Of a stretch of DNA of 64,000 nt, positions 1 to 11,088 are shown one piece after another. Numbering within the stretch: position 1 is the first letter of the stretch; every line of letters begins with the position of its first letter. This DNA comes from Sinomonas sp. P10A9 (lineage in GTDB: Bacteria; Actinomycetota; Actinomycetes; Actinomycetales; Micrococcaceae): positions 2,046,001 through 2,110,000 of the forward strand of contig NZ_CP163302.1 of the NCBI RefSeq assembly GCF_041022165.1, in the 5' to 3' direction. The position numbers were made by a program, and so were the translations under genes. A model generated the notes under the pieces. That model saw only the letters and a program-made list of their open reading frames with translations, ran no database searches and was not told the DNA's origin.

Positions 1-1
1 C

Positions 2-601
2 GCGCAGCTCATGCGCCAGATCGATCAGCCCGTTGCCGCTGCCCTGAGACACGCGATGGCAAGGCCAGTGGGGCCCGATAGCGGCGTGGACTTCGCGGTC
101 GGCGTCATGATGATCGACCAGTCGTTGCGCGCCACGGCTCAGACTCCCGCCACCGGGCAGTGGCTCGAGTACCTCCAGCCGGCCGCGGTGCCCTACGGCA
201 CCACGGTGCCGGCATCGCTGTTCCAGCTGGCGGCCCGCGTCCGTTACGCAGCCCAGTCCTCCGGGAATGGTCGAGCGAACGCAACGTGCCGCGTGCGGCT
301 GCGTTCGGCCGACGGCTGCTGGGTCCTGGCCGAAGGCCAGCGGTTGGACGATGCCACCGGCACCGTGGTGGTGACGCTCCGCCGGGCCTCTCCCCGCGAC
401 GTGTTCGACCTTGCGTGCCTGGGGTACCGGCTGTCGACTCGAGAGACCGAGATTGCGGCGTTCCTGGTGCAGGGGCTTGATACCGCAACGATCGCGCGGC
501 GCCTGTTCGTCTCTGAACACACCGTCTACGACCATGTGAAGTCTCTCTTCGCCAAGGCTGGGGTGCACAGCAGACGAGAACTCGTCGCCACGATTGCCTG
601 A
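2..601 (+). CDS. LuxR-type transcriptional regulator, 5' truncated
   Basis: The reading frame is open to the left edge, so the start is probably outside the window; an in-frame ATG at 11 is only the first Met visible. The last 60 residues are a LuxR/GerE helix-turn-helix (LSTRETEIAAFL, then TIARRLFVSEHTVYDHVKSL). The preceding 130 residues look like a sensory or PAS-like region, but no ligand can be named. A 24-bp perfect hairpin 190 bases downstream is the likely terminator, shared with the convergent gene ending at 906. The regulator call is firm from the HTH; the target genes are unknown and may lie outside the window. Confidence 0.85.
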   Translation, partial: AQLMRQIDQPVAAALRHAMARPVGPDSGVDFAVGVMMIDQSLRATAQTPATGQWLEYLQPAAVPYGTTVPASLFQLAARVRYAAQSSGNGRANATCRVRLRSADGCWVLAEGQRLDDATGTVVVTLRRASPRDVFDLACLGYRLSTRETEIAAFLVQGLDTATIARRLFVSEHTVYDHVKSLFAKAGVHSRRELVATIA

Positions 602-791
602 CGCGACGCCTCCACAGCTGGGAGGGCAGCGACAACAGCGGGAGCCTTGGGATCCACACGACGCCTCACATGGGGGCGATTCGGGGCTCGTGTCTCCGCG
701 CTGGCTCACAGAAACGCCACCCAACAGCGACCACGTCCATCGGTGTCTGTTTGGGTGAAGTAGTCCTGCAGGTCCAAACAGCGTCTGGTCA

Positions 792-844
792 CAGACCACG
801 GAGCGCGGCGCCTTCGACGGGAAGGCGCCGCGCTCCGTGGTCTG
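792..844. terminator. Bidirectional terminator, 24-bp perfect hairpin
   Basis: Arms 792-815 and 821-844 are perfectly complementary over 24 bp around a 5-base loop, with no T tract. The hairpin lies between the ends of the LuxR gene (601) and the secreted-protein gene (906), so it can serve both strands. The rest of 602-905 shows no convincing gene. Confidence 0.75.
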
Positions 845-905
845 TTGATGCGCAGTCAGGTGATGCGCCCTGGCCGCGCGCTCCGCTGGATGCGCTGGTG
901 CGCGG

Positions 906-1958
906 TCAGCCTGCGCTCGTGAAGAGCAGGCCCTTGGGGTGGACCGCGGCGAAGCCAGCGATGGGCGTCAGCGTTCCGTTGTCGAGGTTGAGCGAGGCGA
1001 GGTAGTTCGCGCCCGACTTAGGGGTCACGGTGGACACGGCCGTGCCGCTGGCGAAGTTGCCGGTCACGGCGTCGACCGTGTTGTGGTCCGGGTCGGTGAG
1101 CCAGAGGGTCTGACCTGCACCGGAGGCGAAGACCGTGTCGTCCACCTGCTTGTTCAGGTTCAGCACCTGCAGCTGCGGTGCCGTCGCGCTGTTCGCGAAG
1201 ATGAGCTGCTGGTCGCCCTGGGAGTCGAGCATGAAGTCGTTGGCGAACCGCGGGCTCGAGGAGGGGACCACGGTGTTGGAGTCGGGGTCCGTGAGCGCGA
1301 GGGTCGTCGAGTTGGCCTGGGCGCCGTCGGCGAGCTGGGCCGTGGAGTTGTCCCGGAAGACGGGAGTGAGCGCCGCAGTGGAGCCGGAGAGCGTCACCTG
1401 GTAGACGGCCGGGCCGGAGATGGTCGCCGGGTTCGAGCCGCTGACAAGGATCTTGTCCTGGTAGACGGAGATCGCATCGGTTCCGCCGCCGTGGGTGAGC
1501 CCGGTGTAGGCATAGGTCTTGACGGCGTGGGTGCCTGCGGCCGGGGTCAGGGTGTGGAATGAGGAGTTGCCGTCCTCGTTGGTCGTGACGAGCAGCCGGG
1601 AGTTGGCGGCGTCGGCGCCCAGGCCGTCGATCTTGCCCGTGATGTTCCACGAGGCGCCGGGCTTGCCGTCGAGCGAGTACTGCTGGATCGTGCTGGCGGT
1701 GGTGCCGTTCGCGGCGGGCTCGCCGTTCGAGCCGACGCCGTTCTGGAACGCGACGTAGATGCTGTTGCCGAGGCGGACGATGTCATCGGGCTTGCTCTCG
1801 CTGCCCACGGCAGCGAAGGTCTTCACGGTATAGGAATCGGCCGTGCCGGTCGGGGTCGTGGCGGCGGCCAGCGCGGGCATCGCGGCTCCGGTCAGGACGG
1901 CGGCGGAAAGAGCGGCGCCGAGCGCGAGCGCGCGGCGGCGGGGAGTCTCGATGTTCAT
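906..1958 (-). CDS. Secreted propeller-like protein of unknown function
   Basis: The protein has 350 residues and starts at the ATG at 1958, which is preceded by AGAGGA; the frame stays open upstream but only this start gives a signal peptide. Residues 1-32 are a signal peptide: charged RRR at 7-9, a hydrophobic core, and ALA-A as cleavage site. The twin-Arg-like start (RRRALAL) leaves Sec or Tat export open. The mature part has repeated strands with motifs such as GADAANSRLLVTTNEDGN and LWLTDPDHNTVDAVTG, suggesting a beta-propeller read-out of about 40-50 residues per blade. No catalytic motif or lipobox is seen. It ends next to the 792-844 hairpin. Extracytoplasmic binding or scaffold function is inference only. 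Confidence 0.8.
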   Translation of the reverse strand: MNIETPRRRALALGAALSAAVLTGAAMPALAAATTPTGTADSYTVKTFAAVGSESKPDDIVRLGNSIYVAFQNGVGSNGEPAANGTTASTIQQYSLDGKPGASWNITGKIDGLGADAANSRLLVTTNEDGNSSFHTLTPAAGTHAVKTYAYTGLTHGGGTDAISVYQDKILVSGSNPATISGPAVYQVTLSGSTAALTPVFRDNSTAQLADGAQANSTTLALTDPDSNTVVPSSSPRFANDFMLDSQGDQQLIFANSATAPQLQVLNLNKQVDDTVFASGAGQTLWLTDPDHNTVDAVTGNFASGTAVSTVTPKSGANYLASLNLDNGTLTPIAGFAAVHPKGLLFTSAG

Positions 1959-2087
1959 GGCGGTCCTCTGTTCGGTTGTGTCGGTCCGTCCCCCGGTGGC
2001 CACCATCCGCCTGCCGAGTGGCTCCCGCGTGGCCATCGGGTGAATTCCGGCTTGCCGGGTCGTGGGAAGACCCTGAAAGCCCAGCAT

Positions 2088-2101
2088 CACTGGCGCCAGT
2101 G
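2088..2101. promoter_or_regulatory. 14-bp perfect palindrome, possible operator
   Basis: CACTGGCGCCAGTG is a perfect palindrome in the 288-base divergent region between the secreted-protein gene (start 1958) and rpmE2 (start 2247). Its position fits an operator for either gene. No regulator is linked to it. Confidence 0.35.
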
Positions 2102-2246
2102 CCTCACCATTGCTTCCGCGAGCGCCGTGGGCTTTTGCGAGCTCCGCCCGCGCTGAACTGGTAGCATTGACTGCTGGTCCTCCAATCGGGAGGGCGTTCA
2201 CACCTGGCCTCTGGCAAAATCCAGGGGCAGAAGCAAAGGGCCTATT

Positions 2247-2504
2247 GTGAAGTCTGATATTCACCCCAAGTACGATTACGTGGTCTTCAACGACCTCGCC
2301 TCCGGCCAGAAGTTCCTCACGCGCTCCACGGTCTCCTCGGACAAGACCACCGAGTGGGAGGACGGCAAGACCTACCCGGTCATCGACGTCGAAATCTCCT
2401 CCGAGTCGCACCCGTTCTACACGGGCAAGCAGCGCATCATGGACTCGGCCGGCCGCGTCGAGCGCTTCAACGCTCGCTTCAAGAACTTCGGCAAGAAGGC
2501 CTGA
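2247..2504 (+). CDS. rpmE2: 50S ribosomal protein L31 type B (zinc-independent)
   Basis: An 85-residue protein starting at GTG. The pattern [20 protein letters not shown] and the HPFYTGKQ segment are typical of type B L31. The CxxC zinc ligands of type A L31 are absent; there is no Cys at all. Such paralogues replace the zinc form in the 50S subunit when zinc is scarce and are usually repressed by Zur, but no clear Zur box is seen in 1959-2246. It is monocistronic, with its own terminator at 2523-2557. Confidence 0.95.
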   Translation: MKSDIHPKYDYVVFNDLASGQKFLTRSTVSSDKTTEWEDGKTYPVIDVEISSESHPFYTGKQRIMDSAGRVERFNARFKNFGKKA

Positions 2505-2522
2505 CCTCAGGCCACTGCCACC

Positions 2523-2557
2523 CGAAGGCGCCGTCCCCCGCAGGGACGGCGCCTTCG
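2523..2557 (+). terminator. Terminator of rpmE2
   Basis: Arms 2523-2537 and 2543-2557 pair over 15 bp around a 5-base loop, 18 bases after the rpmE2 stop. There is no U tract, as is common in GC-rich actinobacteria. Confidence 0.75.
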
Positions 2558-2600
2558 CTGTCTGCACAGCGGGTGCCGTCCGACGGCGCCGGGCCGGGTC

Positions 2601-2606
2601 TAGGCT
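2601..2606 (+). promoter_or_regulatory. -10 box TAGGCT, leaderless promoter of lplA
   Basis: TAGGCT ends 6 bases before the GTG at 2613, so transcription should start on or next to the start codon. No Shine-Dalgarno sequence is present. Confidence 0.6.
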
Positions 2607-2612
2607 GGATCC

Positions 2613-3671
2613 GTGGCTGAACATCACGGCGAATTCAAAGTGCCAGGCGGCAAGCTCGTGATCGCGGACCTCGCGACCGAGGACGGCTCGATTATCTGGG
2701 CGAGCATCAATGGCGACTTCTTCCTTGAGCCGGACGAGGCTCTCGCGGACATCAACGAGGCCCTCGTCGGCCTCTCCGCGCACGCACCGAACTCAACGAT
2801 CAGCCAGGCGGTAGCCGACGCGGTTGGTCCCTCCACCGTCATGTTCGGCTTCGACGCCGATTCCGTGGCGGTCGCGGTCCGCCGCGCTCTTGGCCATGCG
2901 ACCACGTGGGCGGACCACGAGTGGGAGATCATCCCGCCGAGCACCCTCACCATCACCGAGAACGTCGCGCTGGACGAGGTCCTCACCCGTGAGGTGGGGG
3001 AGGGGCGCCGCAATCCGACCCTCCGCCTGTGGGAGTGGGACGAGCGCTCGGTGGTGATAGGAAGCTTCCAGTCCTACCGCAACGAGGTCGACCCGGATGG
3101 AGTCGCGAAGCACGGCGTCACCGTGGTGCGCCGCATCTCGGGCGGCGGCGCGATGTTCATGGAGGCCGGCAACTGCATCACGTACTCGCTGTACCTTCCC
3201 TCCTCGCTCGTCGACGGGCTCTCGTTCGCGGACTCCTACCCCTTCCTGGACGCGTGGGTCATGGAGGCGCTCGCAAAGATCGGCGTCAAGGCGTTCTACA
3301 AACCGCTCAATGACATCGCCACGGACGCCGGGAAGATCGGCGGAGCGGCGCAGAAGCGGCTCGTCACGGGCGGCATGCTGCACCACGTGACCATGAGCTA
3401 CGACATCGATGCGGCCAAGATGACCGAGGTCCTGCGGATCGGGCGCGAGAAGATCTCGGACAAGGGCATCGCGAGCGCCCAGAAGCGGGTCGACCCGCTC
3501 AAGCGGCAGACCGGGATGTCCCGAGAGGACATCTTCGAGGCGATGATGGCCACGTTCGAGGGCCGCTACGGTGCTCGCCGGGTGACGCTCTCCGAGGCGT
3601 CGCTCGCCGACGCGCGCGCCCTCGCCAAGCGCAAGTTCGCCACCCGCGAGTGGCTGCACCGCGTCCCGTAG
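2613..3671 (+). CDS. Lipoate-protein ligase, accessory domain fused in front
   Basis: A 352-residue protein starting at GTG. Residues about 110-330 are the LplA/BirA-like catalytic domain: RRISGGGAMF near 172 (lipoyl-AMP loop) and NDI...KIGGAAQK near 230-245 (catalytic Lys). It should attach lipoate to E2 subunits and GcvH using ATP. The first 90 residues (KVPGGKLVIADL...FFLEPDEALADIN) resemble the small accessory domain that in E. coli LplA sits at the C-terminus, so domain order is reversed. This recalls split LplB/LplA systems in archaea where LplB comes first. It is expressed alone from a leaderless promoter. The family is secure; the exact lipoyl substrate (free lipoate or octanoyl) is not. 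Confidence 0.88.
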   Translation: MAEHHGEFKVPGGKLVIADLATEDGSIIWASINGDFFLEPDEALADINEALVGLSAHAPNSTISQAVADAVGPSTVMFGFDADSVAVAVRRALGHATTWADHEWEIIPPSTLTITENVALDEVLTREVGEGRRNPTLRLWEWDERSVVIGSFQSYRNEVDPDGVAKHGVTVVRRISGGGAMFMEAGNCITYSLYLPSSLVDGLSFADSYPFLDAWVMEALAKIGVKAFYKPLNDIATDAGKIGGAAQKRLVTGGMLHHVTMSYDIDAAKMTEVLRIGREKISDKGIASAQKRVDPLKRQTGMSREDIFEAMMATFEGRYGARRVTLSEASLADARALAKRKFATREWLHRVP

Positions 3672-3702
3672 CGCGGCCGCGGCACCGCACCGGTGAGCGG
3701 GA

Positions 3703-3732
3703 CGCACGACGGCGAGCGGTCGCCGTCGTGCG
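3703..3732. terminator. Bidirectional terminator with CACGACGGCG palindrome
   Basis: Arms 3703-3715 and 3720-3732 pair over 13 bp around GCGG, between the convergent ends of lplA (3671) and pepN (3780). This is the cleanest intergenic copy of the dispersed CACGACGGCG palindrome. Confidence 0.75.
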
Positions 3733-3779
3733 CGCTCCCCAGACGCGTCTGGTGGTGCGCCGGACTGCCGGTCCGGCTG

Positions 3780-6458
<2,679 letters not shown>

Positions 6459-6569
6459 ACGCCATTCAACCACGCCCGCGACGGGGCGCCATCGCCCCCT
6501 GAAGCCGGAAACACGCCGGATTCCCGACCGGACATGCGTTGCGGCGCGAATGGTGAAAAGCTAACCCCT

Positions 6570-8129
6570 ATGTCGGATCTCTTCGAGGACTACTCAGTCG
6601 CCGCCGAGCGTACCGGCGCGTACGACGAGATGTTCGCGCCGCGCCAAGCGGCACGCCCCAGCTACGGCCATCTCGCGGAGGCTCTCGCAGGACTCGACCT
6701 CGCGGATGTGAGCTCGCGCGCGGACTCGATGGCCCGCACCTTCCTCGACCGGGGCGTCACGTTCGACTTCGCGGGCGAGGAGCGGCCCTTCCCCCTCGAC
6801 ATCGTTCCGCGCATCATCCCCGCGGACGAGTGGAGCGTCCTCGAGCGCGGTGTAGCCCAGCGGGTCAAGGCGCTCGAGGCGTTCCTCAACGACGTCTACT
6901 CCAAGATGGCCTTGGTGAGCGACGGCGTCGTCCCCCGGCGGCTCATCACGACAAGCCAGCATTTCCACCGTCAGGTCCACGGGTTCGAGCCGGCCGGCGG
7001 AGTGCGCGTGCACATCTCGGGCATCGACGTGGTGCGGGACTCGGCCGGCACGTTCCGTGTCCTCGAGGACAACGTGCGCGTCCCCTCCGGTGTGAGCTAT
7101 GTGCTCGAGAACCGTCGCGCCATGGCCAAGGGCCTCCCCGAGGCGTTCAGCCAGCAGCCGATCCGTCCCGTCGAGGAGTACCCCCGCCGCCTTCTCGCGG
7201 CCCTGCGCAAGACCGCACCGGCGGGCGTCGACGAGCCGACCATCGTGGTCCTCACGCCGGGAGTGTTCAACTCGGCGTACTTCGAGCACACGCTCCTCGC
7301 GGGGCTCATGGGCGTGGAGCTCGTCGAGGGCCGTGACCTCATCTGCCGCGGAAACCGCGTGTACATGCGCACGACGGCGGGCGAGCAGCGCGTCGACGTC
7401 ATCTACAAGCGCATCGACGACGACTACCTCGACCCTCTGCAGTTCCGGTCCGACTCGATGCTCGGCTGCCCCGGCCTCGTCAACGCGGCCCGTGCCGGCG
7501 GTGTGACGATCGCCAACGCCGTGGGCAACGGCGTCGCTGATGACAAACTCGTCTACTCCTATGTTCCGGACCTCATCCGGTACTACCTGGGAGAGGACCC
7601 GATCATCGCCAACGTCGACACCTACCGCCTCGAGGAGGACGCCGCGCGCGAGGAGGTCCTCGACCGCCTCGCCGAGCTCGTGGTCAAGCCCGTGGACGGC
7701 TCCGGCGGCAAGGGGCTCGTGATCGGGCCGGACGCGAGCCGCGAGGAGCTCGACACTCTGCGCAAGCGCGTGATCGCCGATCCGCGCGGGTGGATCGCAC
7801 AGCCCGTCCTGCAGCTCTCGACCGTTCCGACGCTTTCGGGAGACAGGTTCGGGCCCCGCCACGTGGATCTGCGCCCGTTCGCCCTCAACGACGGCGACGA
7901 CGTGTGGGTCCTCCCCGGCGGGCTCACGCGGGTGGCCCTCAAGGAGGGGTCGCTCATCGTGAACTCGAGCCAGGGCGGCGGCTCGAAGGACACATGGGTG
8001 CTCGCCCAGTCCTCCGATGTGCCCATCGAGGCCGAACCGCGGCACTCGATCAGCATCCGCGAGCGCACGAGCGTCTGGCCTGTCGAGAGCAACTGGCGCG
8101 ACCGCCAGGCAGAACAGCAGCAGCAGTGA
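6570..8129 (+). CDS. Circularly permuted ATP-grasp protein (DUF404/407 type)
   Basis: A 519-residue protein starting at ATG 6570 (MSDLFEDYSVA). The frame is open much further upstream, but that part is only antisense to pepN. Motifs LDIVPRIIPADEW, the Arg/Glu-rich VLEDNVRVPSGVSYVLENR, and VVKPVDGSGGKGLVIG (glycine-rich ATP loop) match the circularly permuted ATP-grasp family. These enzymes ligate a carboxylate to an amine via acyl phosphate. It leads a three-gene operon with an alpha-E protein and a transglutaminase-like protein, a widely conserved trio that comparative genomics links to synthesis or modification of an unidentified peptide. Substrates cannot be named from sequence. Confidence 0.9.
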   Translation: MSDLFEDYSVAAERTGAYDEMFAPRQAARPSYGHLAEALAGLDLADVSSRADSMARTFLDRGVTFDFAGEERPFPLDIVPRIIPADEWSVLERGVAQRVKALEAFLNDVYSKMALVSDGVVPRRLITTSQHFHRQVHGFEPAGGVRVHISGIDVVRDSAGTFRVLEDNVRVPSGVSYVLENRRAMAKGLPEAFSQQPIRPVEEYPRRLLAALRKTAPAGVDEPTIVVLTPGVFNSAYFEHTLLAGLMGVELVEGRDLICRGNRVYMRTTAGEQRVDVIYKRIDDDYLDPLQFRSDSMLGCPGLVNAARAGGVTIANAVGNGVADDKLVYSYVPDLIRYYLGEDPIIANVDTYRLEEDAAREEVLDRLAELVVKPVDGSGGKGLVIGPDASREELDTLRKRVIADPRGWIAQPVLQLSTVPTLSGDRFGPRHVDLRPFALNDGDDVWVLPGGLTRVALKEGSLIVNSSQGGGSKDTWVLAQSSDVPIEAEPRHSISIRERTSVWPVESNWRDRQAEQQQQ

Positions 8130-8207
8130 GGCCGGCCGCCCGCGTGAGTGCGCGCCGTCGTCCGTCCCATCCCGTCCGACCCGCCCATCCCGCCCGAGGA
8201 GGCCGAC

Positions 8208-9134
8208 TTGCTCAGCCGCATCGCTGAATCCCTATTCTGGATCGGCCGCTACGTGGAGCGTGCCGACGGGACCGCCCGCATCCTCGACGTCCACCTAGAG
8301 CGGCTCAACCACCTGCCGGCCTCCGAGCAGCGCACCGTCGCGCAGGAACTGCTCGGCGTCATGGGCTCCCAGTCCGACAAGGAGGACTTCCGGCTCACGG
8401 ACCTCCTGCAGTCCCTCGCGTACGACCGCTCCCACGCGACAAGCATCGCCGGCTCCCTCGGTGCCGCACGCGAGAACGCCCGCCGCGCCCGCGAGACCGT
8501 GTCGTCGAGCCTGTGGGAGTGCCTCAACACGACGTACTACGGGCTCAGCCAGCACCGCAAGGATGTGGTGGGGACCTACCGCTTCTGCAATTGGGTCCTC
8601 GAGCGCACGGCCATGGTCCGGGGCCTCGCAGACACGACGATGAGCCACGACGAGGGATGGCTGTTCCTCGTGCTGGGCCGCTCGCTCGAACGGGCGGACA
8701 TGACGGCCCGCATGCTCTCGACACGCGAGGTGCACACTGCGGGGATGTCGTGGGTCAATATGCTCCGGTGCGCGGGCGCCTACGAGTCGTTCCTGCGGAC
8801 ACGGCGCGCCGCGTTCGACGACCGTCACGCCGCCGAGTTCCTGCTCATGGACCGCCTCTTCCCGCGCTCGATCGTGTACGCGCTCCGCGACGCCGACGAT
8901 GCGCTGGCCAAGCTCGACCCGTCCGACACGCGCGTGGGCTTCATCAATGACGCCCGCCGCATCGTGGGGCAGACACGCACGTTCCTCGAGTTCCACCGCA
9001 CCGACGACCTCATGGCGGAGCTGCCCGAGCACATGGAACGGGTCCAGCGGGCGGTCGCCCAGACGTCCGACGCGGTCTCGCGCAAGTACTTCAACAGGGC
9101 CGACGAGCAGGCCTGGGTGGGAGAGGTTTCATGA
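8208..9134 (+). CDS. Alpha-E domain protein, TTG start
   Basis: A 308-residue all-helical protein starting MLSRIAESLFWIGRYVERAD, the standard N-terminus of the alpha-E family. The start is TTG 8208, placed 4 bases after GAGGAGG; a frame extension to a GTG at 8148 would add 20 poorly conserved, Pro-rich residues. Arg/Glu-rich helices (CLNTTYYGLS, FLVLGRSLERADMTARML) are typical. Its last codons overlap the transglutaminase start (ATGA), showing translational coupling. In larger relatives the domain is fused to the ATP-grasp protein, so a complex with it is likely. No catalytic residue is established for this family. Confidence 0.9.
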   Translation: MLSRIAESLFWIGRYVERADGTARILDVHLERLNHLPASEQRTVAQELLGVMGSQSDKEDFRLTDLLQSLAYDRSHATSIAGSLGAARENARRARETVSSSLWECLNTTYYGLSQHRKDVVGTYRFCNWVLERTAMVRGLADTTMSHDEGWLFLVLGRSLERADMTARMLSTREVHTAGMSWVNMLRCAGAYESFLRTRRAAFDDRHAAEFLLMDRLFPRSIVYALRDADDALAKLDPSDTRVGFINDARRIVGQTRTFLEFHRTDDLMAELPEHMERVQRAVAQTSDAVSRKYFNRADEQAWVGEVS

Positions 9135-9982
9135 CCCGGCTGAAGATCCTTCACCGTACCGTCTACCGGTACAACAAGAGGGTCACCCTCTCGTACAACG
9201 AGGCGCGGATGACGCCGCTGACAGAGCCCCAGCAGGTGGTGCTGGAGTCGCAGGTGCGCGTTGCGCCGACCCAGGCCGCCGTCAGCTCCTACAAGGACTA
9301 TTGGGGCAGCCGCGTCACTGCGTTCGACATGCAGATCCCGCACGAGTACCTCGAGGTTGTCTCCTCGACCACCGTCGAAGTGCACCGGGTCGAGCGCGTC
9401 CCCTTGGAGGGCGAGGTCGTCTCGTGGGAGCGGCTGCGCAGCCCCGAGGTCGAGGACCAGTTCAGCGACTGGCTGCCGCAGTCCCGGCTCTCAGCCCCGG
9501 GCTCCGAGGTGCTCGGAATCGTCCCCGGCCTTGCCGGCGACATGGACCCGAACCAGGCCGCCCACGCCGTCTTCGACTGGATGCGTGGGGAGATGCGCTA
9601 CATGCCGGGGTCCACCGGCGTGACCACGGACGCCGAGCAGGCCTGGAACCAGCGCCAGGGCGTGTGCCAGGACCTCGCGCACCTCGCGATCGGGTCGCTG
9701 CGGAGCCTCGGCATCCCGGCCCGGTACATTTCCGGCTACCTCCATCCGCGCTCGGGGGCTGAGATCGGCGAGGTCGTTGCCGGGCAGTCGCACGCGTGGC
9801 TCGAATGGTGGGACGGCGAGTGGCGCTCGTGGGACCCGACCAACCACAAGCCGGCCGGCGACTTCCACGTGACCGTGGCCCGCGGCCGCGACTACCGCGA
9901 CGTGCCCCCGCTCAAGGGCATCCTGTCCGGCGGCGGAGGCTCGCACCTGGAGGTCACGGTAGAGATCACGCGAGTCGCCTGA
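9131..9982 (+). CDS. Transglutaminase-like cysteine peptidase/amidase
   Basis: A 283-residue protein with an N-terminal beta domain (LKILHRTVYRYNKRV) followed by a transglutaminase core. The catalytic triad is visible: Cys179 in RQGVCQDLAHL, His221 in GQSHAWLEWW and Asp235 in SWDPTNH. The fold can cut or exchange amide bonds. It overlaps the alpha-E gene by 4 bases and is the last gene of the operon, so it probably trims or crosslinks the peptide product built by the ATP-grasp partner (inference). No signal peptide, so cytosolic. A short tandem repeat follows at 10001-10046. Confidence 0.9.
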   Translation: MTRLKILHRTVYRYNKRVTLSYNEARMTPLTEPQQVVLESQVRVAPTQAAVSSYKDYWGSRVTAFDMQIPHEYLEVVSSTTVEVHRVERVPLEGEVVSWERLRSPEVEDQFSDWLPQSRLSAPGSEVLGIVPGLAGDMDPNQAAHAVFDWMRGEMRYMPGSTGVTTDAEQAWNQRQGVCQDLAHLAIGSLRSLGIPARYISGYLHPRSGAEIGEVVAGQSHAWLEWWDGEWRSWDPTNHKPAGDFHVTVARGRDYRDVPPLKGILSGGGGSHLEVTVEITRVA

Positions 9983-10000
9983 CGCGCCCCATCCTTCGCG

Positions 10001-10046
10001 GCGTTGTGGGGTCTCTGGCGGGGCGTTGTGGGGTCTTTGGCACAGG
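10001..10046 (-). repeat. Dispersed GACCCC-CAACG repeat, copy A
   Basis: Two tandem units, each GCGTTGTGGGGTCT followed by T or CT and GGC, lie 18 bases after the transglutaminase stop. Read on the minus strand they match copies B (11018-11059) and C (39804-39842). Confidence 0.6.
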
Positions 10047-10096
10047 GTTGTGGATAACTTCTGCGGCCCTCTGTGAAGGTATGCCAGCATGGGCGC

Positions 10097-11017
10097 ATGA
10101 ACGCCGATGAGCACTTGAACAGTCTCCTAGGACGTCCCTTCTCGGCCAACGAGGCTCGGGCACACGGATTGAATCCTGTTGACCTCAGGCTCGAGGACAT
10201 CCGGCAGGTCAGTCGGGGCGTCTTCGTACCAGGTTCCGCACCTCCCGGGCTGGAGGATCTCGTTCGTGCGCATCTGGCGGTCAACCCCGAGGCGTGGGCG
10301 TCCCATCGGACCGCGGGCGCGATCCTCGGGCTGTGGCTGCCCCGATGGATCGAGGACCACTCGGCGATTCACCTGAGCAAGCCGTCCCACCTTCCTCGGG
10401 TTCGCCGCCCCGGTGTCGTGGGGCACCGTGTGCGGATCCTGGAAGGCGAGCTCGAGGCGCGCGAAGGCTTGCGTCTCACCAGTCCGGGCCGAACGTGGCT
10501 GGACTTGGGGCATGAACTAACACCCGTCGCGCTCGTTGCGTTGGGCGATCAGCTGATCCGCGTTCCCCGCCCCGAGTTCGAAGGACGAGGGGAGCCCTAC
10601 GAGACGAAGGCTTCCCTTGCACGCCTTCTACGGGCCCATCCAAAGGTCAAAGGGGTCGGCAAGTGCAAAGAGGCGCTTGCTGACATGCGGGTTGGTTCCG
10701 ATTCTGTCCCGGAGTCACTCCTGCGGATGTGCCTCATCGCCCACGGATTCCCCGAGCCCGAGCTCCAGATCCGGCTGGATCCCACGGACCCTCGGTCCCC
10801 GAGCATTGATATTGGCTACCCGATGAGTCGCATCGGTATCCACTATGAGGGCGGCCACCATCTGGAGCCTGACCAGCAGCACATCGATTTATGGCGCGAT
10901 ACCGCTTTCCGGCGCGTTGGGTGGGACCTCATTTACGCGACGGTCGACGACCTGCACGATGACTTTGCTCGTGTGCGCCACGAGCTTCGGATTCTCTTGA
11001 GCGATAAGGCGGCATGA
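10097..11017 (+). CDS. Vsr-fold (DUF559-like) protein of unknown role
   Basis: A 306-residue protein starting at ATG 10097 (MNADEHLNSLLG); an earlier GTG at 10073 is less likely. The first 80 residues resemble the winged-helix region of AbiEi-type proteins. The last 110 residues have the very-short-patch-repair endonuclease pattern: Glu in PESLLRMCLI, Asp in SPSIDIGYP, IHYEGGHH, then DTAFRRVGWDLIYAT. This protein type is common and often multicopy in actinobacteria and usually called hypothetical. A nuclease or toxin-antitoxin role is inference. It is flanked on both sides by copies of the GACCCC-CAACG repeat. Confidence 0.8.
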   Translation: MNADEHLNSLLGRPFSANEARAHGLNPVDLRLEDIRQVSRGVFVPGSAPPGLEDLVRAHLAVNPEAWASHRTAGAILGLWLPRWIEDHSAIHLSKPSHLPRVRRPGVVGHRVRILEGELEAREGLRLTSPGRTWLDLGHELTPVALVALGDQLIRVPRPEFEGRGEPYETKASLARLLRAHPKVKGVGKCKEALADMRVGSDSVPESLLRMCLIAHGFPEPELQIRLDPTDPRSPSIDIGYPMSRIGIHYEGGHHLEPDQQHIDLWRDTAFRRVGWDLIYATVDDLHDDFARVRHELRILLSDKAA

Positions 11018-11059
11018 CCAGGGACCCTTCAACGGTCCGCCAGGACCCCTCAACGGGAT
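11018..11059 (+). repeat. Dispersed GACCCC-CAACG repeat, copy B
   Basis: Begins directly after the stop at 11017: CCAGGGACCCTTCAACGGT followed by CCGCCAGGACCCCTCAACG. It sits in the 71-base gap between two convergent genes and may also act on transcript ends. Confidence 0.6.
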
Positions 11060-11088
11060 CGACGGGGGGCGGGGAGGGGCGGGCGGCG

